From: Paraburkholderia gardini
GTDB taxonomy: Bacteria; Pseudomonadota; Gammaproteobacteria; Burkholderiales; Burkholderiaceae
NCBI RefSeq assembly: GCF_907164575.1
Contig: NZ_CAJQYY010000022.1
Location: forward strand, 48,559 to 112,558
DNA: 64,000 nt
Direction of reading: 5' to 3'
Part shown: piece after piece, positions 49,924-57,440 of the stretch
How the letters are laid out: each line of letters begins with the position of its first letter
Position numbering within the stretch: the first letter of the stretch is position 1
The notes under the pieces: generated by a model
Told to the model about the DNA's origin: nothing
Database searches by the model: none
The model's input: only the letters and a program-made list of their open reading frames with translations
Program-made: the position numbers and the translations under genes

Positions 49924-51279
49924 TTAGTACGGCCGGCTGGCGTCGATCCAGGCCTGCGTGGCGGTCAGCGTCAGCCGGTACCGCGCGCAGTTGAATACCT
50001 CCAGCTTCTTCAGCTCCTCAAGCAACATCGCCGGGAAGCCCGGGGCCTGGTCCTCCGTGAGCCCCAACTTCTCCATTGCAGCCTGCGCGGATTTTCTGTC
50101 GAGAACCACCAGGCCAATGGCTTCGGTCAGATGCTCACGGTATCGCAGTCTCAGAGGGTTCGGGGCGCCCATGGACTCCATCACGACGACATATTTTTTC
50201 ATCGAGCGCCGCCAGCTCCAGGCGAACAGGTCCACTGCGCGCGAGACATCCCGGAATTCGTACACGCCCAGCATCGCCTGGGCATAGTCGTGAGGATCGA
50301 CGTCCAGGAAGGACAACGGCGCGCAGTTATAGAGCATCAGCGGAATGTTTGCTGCGAGACGACTGGTGCGCTTGTTGCCATCCTCGAATGGCTGCAGGTA
50401 CGCCAGATTCACCCACAGGAAAAAGGCAGCCTCGACCGGATTCTTGATGAGCCTGGCCTTGGCCAGAATGATCTCCAGCATCTCCTCGAGCACGGCCGGC
50501 ACTTGCGTCGGTACGTAGACCGTGTCACTGATGTTGACCAGCTTCTTGCGGATAGTGCCCAGCGCATCGGTATCGGCCAGAAGGTCCTGCATGAGCACTG
50601 CATGAAGGTTTTGAATGAGCGCGGCCGAGAGACCCTGCAACGGTACTGCATCGACCAGAAACTCGATGGCCGTTTTGTGGTTGAGTAGCATCACCGCGTC
50701 AGCGTCGCTGCCGGCGGTCCCCCGCCTGAACAACTCCTCTGTCGCCAGCAGGGTGTAACGGTTGCCCTCCAGACGAGAGGACGACCAGGACAGATCGATG
50801 AGCAGTTGCTCCAGCACCTTGCGCGCGTAGGTCCCCGCTGGCTGTTGTTCGCGCAGGCGACCGGCACGATAGAGCTCTTCGGCCAGGGCTTGTGGCATCA
50901 ACCAGCTCTCATTGGGCACGTAGTCTTCGACAAATTCGCGCCGGTAGGTGACCGGGTCGCGCGCAGCCAGGGGGGCATCAAGTTTGCGGCCAAGCTCAAC
51001 GGCGTCGAGTGACCACACCGGATGCAGGACGGCGGAAGGCGCCTCGCGGGTGGCGGTCTGGACAGTCGCAGCCACCCCAGCCAGCCGGTAGCGAACTGCA
51101 CGCGCCTGGCCACTACGCGTGAGCTGCCCACTGGAACACAGCGCATCCAGATGGCGCCGGACGGTGGCGGAGCTGCCGTGCGTAGCGCGGATGACGTCAG
51201 TAGAGGAAACCTCCAGTTCGCCTGCCTGGGCCAGACGTCGGATGGCGTCGAGGATAGCTTCGGGGGTCAATTTGCCCAT
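49924..51279 (-). CDS. Fic-domain protein with N-terminal HTH and altered catalytic His
   Basis: A 451-residue protein. The N-terminal winged helix-turn-helix (residues 1-65, SSATVRRHLDALCSSGQLTR) is followed by a Fic domain with the inhibitory helix SSSRLEGN (166-173, S/T-x-x-x-E-G). This makes it a class with the inhibitor on the N-terminal side of the Fic core. The Fic motif reads QPFEDGNKRTSR (296-307): the catalytic His is Gln296 (CAG, complement of 50392-50394) and the GNGR Gly is Lys303. AMP-transfer activity is therefore doubtful. The protein may work mainly as a DNA-binding regulator. Its promoter is covered by a decamer-repeat array, suggesting autorepression. No antitoxin gene is adjacent. 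Confidence 0.9.
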   Translation of the reverse strand: MGKLTPEAILDAIRRLAQAGELEVSSTDVIRATHGSSATVRRHLDALCSSGQLTRSGQARAVRYRLAGVAATVQTATREAPSAVLHPVWSLDAVELGRKLDAPLAARDPVTYRREFVEDYVPNESWLMPQALAEELYRAGRLREQQPAGTYARKVLEQLLIDLSWSSSRLEGNRYTLLATEELFRRGTAGSDADAVMLLNHKTAIEFLVDAVPLQGLSAALIQNLHAVLMQDLLADTDALGTIRKKLVNISDTVYVPTQVPAVLEEMLEIILAKARLIKNPVEAAFFLWVNLAYLQPFEDGNKRTSRLAANIPLMLYNCAPLSFLDVDPHDYAQAMLGVYEFRDVSRAVDLFAWSWRRSMKKYVVVMESMGAPNPLRLRYREHLTEAIGLVVLDRKSAQAAMEKLGLTEDQAPGFPAMLLEELKKLEVFNCARYRLTLTATQAWIDASRPY

Positions 51280-51280
51280 G

Positions 51281-51365
51281 TATCTGCTCAGTATCTGCTC
51301 AGTATTGAGCGGATACTATCAAAATGAGCAGATAAATCAAATTTTGAGCAGATACTGAGCAGATA
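51281..51365. promoter_or_regulatory. Six-copy decamer operator array at the fic promoter
   Basis: TATCTGCTCA occurs at 51281-51290 and 51292-51301. Its complement TGAGCAGATA lies at 51325-51334, 51345-51354 and 51356-51365, with a one-mismatch copy at 51306-51315. The outer pairs (51281-51301 and 51345-51365) form a perfect 21-bp inverted repeat. On the minus strand a -35 TTGATT (complement of 51335-51340) and a -10 TAGTAT (complement of 51313-51318), 16 bp apart, lie inside the array. Confidence 0.85.
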
Positions 51366-51721
51366 GGCACAGTGACTAATGAATTTGAGCAAATTGCCCA
51401 GGGACTGGCACTACGGTTCACTGTGAGGTCGGTGAAGGGCGCTCGCCCCCAGCGTCGACAGACCGCGGCGAATGTCGCCCGGCGGGGACTTCGCCGGGTT
51501 CCGGCAGGGAAATATTTCTGGAGCAAGACAAGTCCGGTCAATCCAGGACTGGCGGGGCTCAGCGTTAAATCAAATCTCGGGCAACGACACGCACGGTAAG
51601 GGACTGGCGCCAGAGGCCGGGGGCTTTCAATGAACCTGCCGACCGGCCCGGGCCACTCCTTAAACCGCTAGCCACCACGGGTGCCCGTTCCACGCTTAGG
51701 AAGCGCTACAGCAAAAAAACC
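51366..51721. other. Non-coding interval between fic and pcaF
   Basis: A 356-bp stretch between the fic operator array and the pcaF stop. A 75-codon plus-strand frame (51372-51599) exists but has no ribosome site and no family features, so it is not called. GGCCCGGGCC (about 51643-51652) is a GC palindrome. Composition shifts here relative to both neighbours, so it may be the edge of an inserted segment carrying fic. Confidence 0.4.
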
Positions 51722-52924
51722 CTAAACCCGCTCGATCGCAATAGCGATGCCCTGACCGACACCGATACACATCGTACACAGTGCAAAGCGACCCTTCGTG
51801 CGCTGCAACTGATACATCGCGGTGGTGACGAGACGCGCGCCGCTCATCCCGAGCGGATGGCCCAGCGCGATCGCGCCGCCGTTCGGATTCACGCGCGCGT
51901 CGTCATCGGCGACGCCGAGCATCCGCAGCACCGCGAGACCTTGCGACGCAAACGCTTCGTTCAGTTCGATCACGTCGAACTGGTCGATCGTCATGCCGAG
52001 ACGCGCCAGCAGTTTCTGCGTAGCCGGAGCCGGGCCGATGCCCATCACACGCGGCGCGACGCCTGCGGTCGCAATACCGAGCACGCGTGCGCGCGGCACG
52101 AGGCCAAAGCGCTTCGCGGTTTCTTCGTTCGCCAGCAGCAGGGCCGCGGCGCCGTCGTTCACGCCCGAAGCGTTGCCTGCCGTCACCGTGCCATCGGGGC
52201 GCACGACGCCCTTCAGTTTCGCCAGCGTTTCGAGGCTGGTTTCGCGCGGATGTTCGTCCTGCGACACGATGGTCGGGTCGCCCTTCTTCTGCGCAACCGA
52301 TACCGGCACGATTTCCTGCGCGAGTGTGCCGTCGCGCTGCGCGCGCGCCGCGTTCTGCTGGCTGCGCATCGCGAACGCATCCTGATCGGTGCGGCTCACA
52401 CCGTAATCCTGCGCGACGTTTTCGCCGGTTTCCGGCATCGAGTCGACACCGTATTGCTGCTTCATCAGCTTGTTGACGAAGCGCCAGCCGATGGTCGTGT
52501 CGTAGATCGCCGCTTCCCGCGAAAACGCGCTGCCGGCCTTGTTCATCACGAACGGCGCGCGGCTCATGCTTTCGACGCCACCCGCGACCATCAACGCAGC
52601 CTCGCCCGATTTGATCGCGCGCGCGGCGATGCCGACGGCATCCATGCCCGAGCCGCACAGACGGTTGACCGTCGAACCCGGCACGTCCAGCGGCAACCCT
52701 GCGAGCAGCAGCGACATGCGCGCGATGTTGCGGTTGTCTTCACCCGCCTGATTGGCGCAGCCGTAAATCACATCGTCGATGACCGACCAGTCGACGTCCT
52801 TGTTGCGCTCCATCAGCGCCCTGAGCGGCACGGCGCCGAGATCGTCGGCGCGAACCGACGACAGCGCACCCGCATAGCGGCCAATCGGCGTACGAATTGC
52901 ATCGCACAGGAAAGCTTCGGTCAT
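51722..52924 (-). CDS. pcaF: 3-oxoadipyl-CoA thiolase
   Basis: Last step of the beta-ketoadipate pathway: cleaves 3-oxoadipyl-CoA to succinyl-CoA and acetyl-CoA. Exactly 400 residues, the usual PcaF length, from the ATG at 52924 (GGAG upstream). Thiolase residues are intact: active Cys in VNRLCGSGMDAVG (about residue 90), His in NPNGGAIALGHPLG and the second Cys in CTMCIGVGQG. The N-terminus MTEAFLCDAIRTPIGRYAGA is characteristic of PcaF/PaaJ. It stands alone with an IclR-type operator in its promoter. PaaJ is the alternative assignment. Confidence 0.92.
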   Translation of the reverse strand: MTEAFLCDAIRTPIGRYAGALSSVRADDLGAVPLRALMERNKDVDWSVIDDVIYGCANQAGEDNRNIARMSLLLAGLPLDVPGSTVNRLCGSGMDAVGIAARAIKSGEAALMVAGGVESMSRAPFVMNKAGSAFSREAAIYDTTIGWRFVNKLMKQQYGVDSMPETGENVAQDYGVSRTDQDAFAMRSQQNAARAQRDGTLAQEIVPVSVAQKKGDPTIVSQDEHPRETSLETLAKLKGVVRPDGTVTAGNASGVNDGAAALLLANEETAKRFGLVPRARVLGIATAGVAPRVMGIGPAPATQKLLARLGMTIDQFDVIELNEAFASQGLAVLRMLGVADDDARVNPNGGAIALGHPLGMSGARLVTTAMYQLQRTKGRFALCTMCIGVGQGIAIAIERV

Positions 52925-53088
52925 GTGATGTCTCCATTTGCAGGCTGCGCCGCTTTGTGTTTCCAGCCGGCGCCTGACGCGAAATCCGCCCGACAGCCTG
53001 GCATCGTTCGCGATGAGCGGAACAGATTCTCTCAACGTCCCACGCCGCTCATCGCGGGACTGGAAGGACTGGATCGCGATTCAAAATA

Positions 53089-53124
53089 TGTTCTATATAC
53101 GAACAATATATCGAATAGCGAACA
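53089..53124. promoter_or_regulatory. IclR-type operator in front of pcaF
   Basis: TGTTC (53089-53093) and GAACA (53101-53105) form an inverted repeat around 7 bases, and CGAACA recurs at 53119-53124, in an AT-rich stretch otherwise unusual here. Inverted plus direct half-sites of this type are what PcaR/PcaU/PobR regulators bind. It lies about 170 bp upstream of pcaF in a 347-bp gap that has no other recognised element. Confidence 0.6.
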
Positions 53125-53271
53125 TTTAGACTGGATAGTAGGGTCTACCGGCGACCCGTGTCAAGCTGCATCAGATGCAAAGGCAGGCATACGTGCAGTG
53201 CGGAATGTGCCGAAAAAGCCCACGCCGCCCGTATGAGTATGGTCGCGTTTCTGGTCCCGGCGTCGCACGCG

Positions 53272-54048
53272 TTACAGCCAGCGCCTGAGCCACCCGAGCC
53301 CGGCTGACGTGCCCGCGCGCGGCCGGTATTCGCAACCGGTCCAGCCGTCATAGCCCAGCGAATCGATCAGCTCGAAAAGATACGGATAGTTGATTTCACC
53401 GATATCGGGCTCATGCCGCTCCGGCACGCCTGCAATCTGGATATGCCCGATGTGCGCCATATCGCGCCTGAGTTTGACTGCCAGATCGCCTTCGACGATC
53501 TGGCAGTGATAGCAGTCGAACTGCACCTTCAGGTTCGATGCGCCGACTTCCGCGCAGATGGCCTGCGCATCGTCCTGACGGTTCAGAAAGAAACCCGGCA
53601 TGTCGCGCGTGTTGATCGGTTCGATCACGACCGTGATGCCGTCGGCCTGGGCGGCCTGCGCAGCGTACGCGAGGTTCTTCAGATAAACCTCACGGTGACG
53701 TTCGCGCGACTGGTCCGCGGCGATCAGTCCGGCCATCACGTGCAGCCTCCGGTTGCCCAGCACGCGCGCGTATTCCAGCGCCGTGTCGATGCTGCGCCGG
53801 AATTCGTCTTCCCGCCCCGGCACCGATGCCAGGCCCCGGTCGCCGGCGGCCCAGTCGCCGCACGGTGCATTGAAGAGCGCCTGCGTCAGTTGATGTTCGT
53901 CGAGCCGCGCTTTCAGACCGGCAGCGGGAAACGCGTACGGGAACAACACCTCGACACCCTTGAAGCCATCACGCGCCGCGGCGCCGAAACGATCGAGGAA
54001 CGGGTGTTCGTTGTACATCATCGTGAGGTTGGCGGCAAAGCGCGGCAT
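53272..54048 (-). CDS. hyi: Hydroxypyruvate isomerase family protein (Hyi/OtnI)
   Basis: TIM-barrel isomerase of the AP-endonuclease-2 superfamily, 258 residues, the standard length of Hyi and of 2-oxo-tetronate isomerase OtnI. ATG at 54048 follows AGGAG. Family motifs: MPRFAANLTMMYNEHPFLDR, then FNAPCGDWAAGDRGLA, the metal/catalytic Glu in VVIEPINTRDMPGFF and QFDCYHCQIVEGDL, and the final CEYRPRAGTSAGLGWL. It interconverts hydroxypyruvate and tartronate semialdehyde or the tetronate equivalents. No gcl or glxR neighbour is present, so the exact substrate remains open. Confidence 0.88.
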   Translation of the reverse strand: MPRFAANLTMMYNEHPFLDRFGAAARDGFKGVEVLFPYAFPAAGLKARLDEHQLTQALFNAPCGDWAAGDRGLASVPGREDEFRRSIDTALEYARVLGNRRLHVMAGLIAADQSRERHREVYLKNLAYAAQAAQADGITVVIEPINTRDMPGFFLNRQDDAQAICAEVGASNLKVQFDCYHCQIVEGDLAVKLRRDMAHIGHIQIAGVPERHEPDIGEINYPYLFELIDSLGYDGWTGCEYRPRAGTSAGLGWLRRWL

Positions 54049-54209
54049 CGTGCTGTCTCCTGCATGACGGGTTTTCGTCCGTCTATCATACAAAGAGTCG
54101 CGGTCCCGGCGCCGCTGAGGTGTCGTCAAGGTTGGCGAAACGCGGGTCATACGCTATCGTCTCGGCTTTCGAGGCCACTCCGCCGGCCATCGCTTTTTCC
54201 CTGAGGCAC

Positions 54210-55043
54210 ATGAGCAAAGCTCTTCCCGCGTCCCCGTCGCTGTCCGCCAACGCCGCGCAAACCCCGGAAGCACCCGACAAACCGGGCGATTCGTACGTGC
54301 AGTCGTTTGCACGCGGCCTTGCGGTGATCCGCGCGTTCAACGCGGAGCGCCCCGAACAGACGCTCACCGACGTCGCCGCCGCAGCCGGGCTCACACGCGC
54401 TGGCGCGCGCCGCATTCTGCTCACGTTGCAGACGCTCGGTTACGTGGAAGCCGAAGGGCGCCTCTTCCGGCTGACGCCGAAAATCCTCGATCTCGGTTTT
54501 GCGTATCTGACGTCGATGCCGTTCTGGAATCTCGCTGAACCGGTGATGGAGGAACTGTCGGGGAAAGTGCACGAGAGCTGCTCGGCGGCCGTGCTCGACC
54601 GCACGGAAATCGTCTATGTGCTGCGCGTGCCGACGCACAAGATCATGACGATCAACCTGTCGATCGGAAGCCGTCTGCCGGCTTACTGCACGTCGATGGG
54701 CCGCGTGCTGCTCTCCGCGCTCGACGACGACGCGCTCGACGCGACGCTCGGTGCGACGCAACTCTACGCGCACACGCCGCGCACCGTGACCGACAAGGAA
54801 GAACTGAAAAAGCTGATCGCACAGGTGCGCCGCCAGGGGTGGGCGATTGTCGACCAGGAACTGGAAGGTGGTTTGATCTCGCTGTCCGCGCCGATCCGCA
54901 ACCGCCAGGGCCGCGTGATCGCGGCGATGAACATCAGCGGCAACGCGCAGCGCAATTCAGCAAAGCAGATGGTGAAGGCGTTTCTGGAACCGCTGCAGCA
55001 CGCCGCGCAGACCGTCTCCGACATGGTCGCACGACGCGGCTAG
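54210..55043 (+). CDS. pcaR: IclR-family regulator, PcaR/PobR type
   Basis: A 277-residue regulator with IclR helix-turn-helix (about residues 30-80: SFARGLAVIRAFNAERPEQT, GLTRAGARRILLTLQTLGYV) and IclR effector domain ending in MNISGNAQRNSAKQMVKAFL. The start ATG (54210) has GAGG upstream; an earlier start is possible. PcaR, PobR and CatR of this group control protocatechuate and related pathways. Its location near pcaF and the IclR-type half-sites in the pcaF promoter suggest PcaR. It is divergent from hyi, so control of hyi is possible too. Confidence 0.8.
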   Translation: MSKALPASPSLSANAAQTPEAPDKPGDSYVQSFARGLAVIRAFNAERPEQTLTDVAAAAGLTRAGARRILLTLQTLGYVEAEGRLFRLTPKILDLGFAYLTSMPFWNLAEPVMEELSGKVHESCSAAVLDRTEIVYVLRVPTHKIMTINLSIGSRLPAYCTSMGRVLLSALDDDALDATLGATQLYAHTPRTVTDKEELKKLIAQVRRQGWAIVDQELEGGLISLSAPIRNRQGRVIAAMNISGNAQRNSAKQMVKAFLEPLQHAAQTVSDMVARRG

Positions 55044-55076
55044 CAACGCGCTGCATCGCGTTCGAACGTCGGCGAA

Positions 55077-56264
55077 CTACTCGAGAAACCGCTCGACGAG
55101 GCGCGTCCAGAACGCGGCGCCCACCGGCAAATTGAAGTCGTTGAAATCGTAATGCGGGTTGTGCACCATGCACCCGTCTTCGCCGACGCCGTTGCCGATG
55201 CGCAGGAACGTGCCGGGGCGCTTCTGCAACATGAACGCGAAATCCTCGCTGCCCATCAGCAGGTCGGTGTGCGCGACCACCTTGTCGTCGCCGACCAGTT
55301 CGCGTGCCACTTCGATCGCGAATTCCGTTTCCGCGTCCGAATTGACGACGACCGGATAGCCTTCGATGTATTCGACAGTCGCCTTGCCGCCATAGCTGGC
55401 CGCCTGGCCTTCCGCGAGCTCCGTGATGCGCTGTTTCAGCAATGCACGCACTTCCGGGCTGAACGAGCGCACGCTCAGTTCGAGCTTCGCCGAGCTGGGG
55501 ATCACGTTGTTCGCGATGCCCGAATGCATCGAACCCACCGTCACGACCGCCGGTTGCGACGGATCGACGTTGCGCGCGACGACGGTCTGCAACGCCATCA
55601 CGATGCTCGCGGCAATCACGATCGGATCGACTGTCAGATGCGGCCGTGCTGCATGACCGCCGACCCCTTCGATGTTGATGATGGCCTTGTCGCCGGCTGC
55701 CATGAACGCGCCCTTGCGGAACAGCAGCTTGCCCGGCTCGGCGCCCGGATGATTGTGCAGACCGAACACGGCGTCGCACGGAAAACGTTCGAAGAGACCG
55801 TCTTCGATCATCTTCATCGCGCCGCTGTCGATGCCGGTTTCTTCGGCCGGCTGAAAATACAGATGCACGGTGCCCGAAAAACGGCGCGTCGCGGCGAGAT
55901 GCTGCGCGGCGCCGAGCAGCATCGCCGTATGGCCGTCGTGGCCGCATGCGTGCATCTTGCCGTGCGTGCCGCTCGCGTACGGGAGGCCAGTCTGCTCGAC
56001 GATCGGCAGCGCGTCCATGTCGGCGCGAATCCCGATGCTGCGTGTACCTGCGCCCAGCTTCATCGTACCCACCACGCCCGTCCTGCCGACGCCGCGCGTC
56101 ACCTGCCAGCCCCACGCCTCGAGCTTTTCCGCGACGAGCGCCGCAGTGGCGACTTCTTCGTACGCCAGTTCGGGATGATGGTGAATGTGGTGGCGAATCT
56201 CGCGCAGGCTTTCGGCGGCGGGAACCAGGTCGTCAATTTCGGCAAAACGCCGTGCTACGTTCAT
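55077..56264 (-). CDS. M20-family amidohydrolase (HipO-like)
   Basis: Metal-dependent N-acyl-amino-acid hydrolase (hippurate hydrolase, IAA-amino acid hydrolase or aminoacylase type), 395 residues, cytoplasmic. Metal ligands are clear: HACGHDGHTAMLL, the catalytic and ligand Glu pair in QPAEETGID, HNHPG, and the C-terminal HNPHYDFND. The dimerisation domain is marked by GVGGHAARPHLTVDP. It converges on pcaR with 33 bp between the stops. Substrate unknown. Confidence 0.93.
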   Translation of the reverse strand: MNVARRFAEIDDLVPAAESLREIRHHIHHHPELAYEEVATAALVAEKLEAWGWQVTRGVGRTGVVGTMKLGAGTRSIGIRADMDALPIVEQTGLPYASGTHGKMHACGHDGHTAMLLGAAQHLAATRRFSGTVHLYFQPAEETGIDSGAMKMIEDGLFERFPCDAVFGLHNHPGAEPGKLLFRKGAFMAAGDKAIINIEGVGGHAARPHLTVDPIVIAASIVMALQTVVARNVDPSQPAVVTVGSMHSGIANNVIPSSAKLELSVRSFSPEVRALLKQRITELAEGQAASYGGKATVEYIEGYPVVVNSDAETEFAIEVARELVGDDKVVAHTDLLMGSEDFAFMLQKRPGTFLRIGNGVGEDGCMVHNPHYDFNDFNLPVGAAFWTRLVERFLE

Positions 56265-56422
56265 CACTGACTCCAGTCGTATCAGGCAGGTCGCGCCGTA
56301 TATCACGGCGAATTGCCAGCATTATATCGACGCCGTCCAGCTTCGATGCGATGCCCGTTCCTGCCCGAACGCTAAAACCAGCCTGCGCCGGCCGGCCGGA
56401 ATCGCCACGCGAACAGGCGCGC

Positions 56423-56456
56423 ACGCCCACGCGAGGCGCGGGCTTCGCGTGGGCGT
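56423..56456 (-). terminator. Strong hairpin after the 56.5-kb hydrolase gene
   Basis: Perfect 12-bp arms ACGCCCACGCGA (56423-56434) and TCGCGTGGGCGT (56445-56456) around 10 bases. It lies 50 nt past the hydrolase stop on the minus strand. No T-run, so intrinsic termination is doubtful. Confidence 0.5.
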
Positions 56457-56506
56457 ATCCCTCTGCACGGGCACGACGCGGATGCGCCCTACCCGTTCAA
56501 CAACAC

Positions 56507-57286
56507 TTACCGCACCTTGCTCGCCGCGGCGATGATGGCGTCCGCCACCGCTTTCGGCTGGCTGAGCATCGCGACGTGGCTCGCGCTGACCCGCGTGACG
56601 GTTGCGTCGATCTGGCTCGCCATCGCTTCCTGCAAACGCGGATCGATCATGTGATCCATGCCGGTAATCACGAACGTCGACGGCTTCGTGTGCCATGCCG
56701 CCGTGGTCACCTTGTCATCGGTACAGCCGGCGAACCACGGACCCTGCGTCGCGGCGACGAGGCGCGCCTGGGCCGGCGGCAGATCCTGCGCGAACTGATG
56801 GATCACGGCATCGGTCGACAGCGTCAGGAAGCCCGCGGAGTCCTTCTGCAAGGCGCTCGCCCACGCCGGCGCCGGCTTGCCCTTCAGCATGTCGTTGATC
56901 GACTGGCCGCTGTCGGGCGCGAATGCCGCCACATAGACAAGCGACTTCACCTTGTCTTCATTGCCCGCCTGCGTGATCACGACGCCGCCCCACGAATGGC
57001 CGACCAGCACCACCGGGCCGTCCTGCTGCTCGATCACGCGCCGTGTCGCGGCGACGTCGTCGTTCAGCGAACTGAGCGGATTCTGCACCGCGACCACGTG
57101 CAGACCGCGCGCTTCGAGCAGTGGAATGACCTTGTCCCAGCTCGATCCGTCGGCAAACGCGCCGTGTACCAGCACGACGTTCTTGCCCTTCAGGTCCTGC
57201 GCGGGCGCGGCGTGTGCCGCTTGCAGCGAAAACAGGCTGCCAAGCAGCAGCGCGGACGTCAGGACTTTTTTCAGCAGCGTATTCAT
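56507..57286 (-). CDS. Secreted alpha/beta-hydrolase (EstC/salicylate-esterase-like)
   Basis: A 259-residue hydrolase with signal peptide ending at AHA (about residue 26), so periplasmic or exported. Oxyanion region VVLVHGAFADGSSWDKVIPL, nucleophile GHSWGG (Ser about residue 97), His in SASHVAMLSQP. This is the hydroxynitrile-lyase/MES-like subfamily that includes bacterial EstC. Divergent from a LuxR-type regulator, which may control it. Substrate unknown. Confidence 0.9.
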   Translation of the reverse strand: MNTLLKKVLTSALLLGSLFSLQAAHAAPAQDLKGKNVVLVHGAFADGSSWDKVIPLLEARGLHVVAVQNPLSSLNDDVAATRRVIEQQDGPVVLVGHSWGGVVITQAGNEDKVKSLVYVAAFAPDSGQSINDMLKGKPAPAWASALQKDSAGFLTLSTDAVIHQFAQDLPPAQARLVAATQGPWFAGCTDDKVTTAAWHTKPSTFVITGMDHMIDPRLQEAMASQIDATVTRVSASHVAMLSQPKAVADAIIAAASKVR

Positions 57287-57440
57287 GATGGGCTTCCTCG
57301 CCTCGGTTGGATTGAGACGGACTATCTCAGGGCGAGCGTCGCCGCGGTATCGGTCGAATGACCGACCCATCGGCTGGAATTCCCTGGCACGTTTATAGTA
57401 GGCACCGTCAAGACGGCCGGTTCGGGAGGCGCAGCGGAGC

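Noticed and set aside
51372..51599. A 75-codon plus-strand frame divergent from fic, possible antitoxin
   Set aside because: No ribosome site, basic Pro/Arg-rich composition and no antitoxin features such as the Fic inhibitory motif, which is already inside the Fic protein.
53205..53271. Terminator downstream of hyi
   Set aside because: A GC-rich stretch is present but no convincing stem with a T-run was found.
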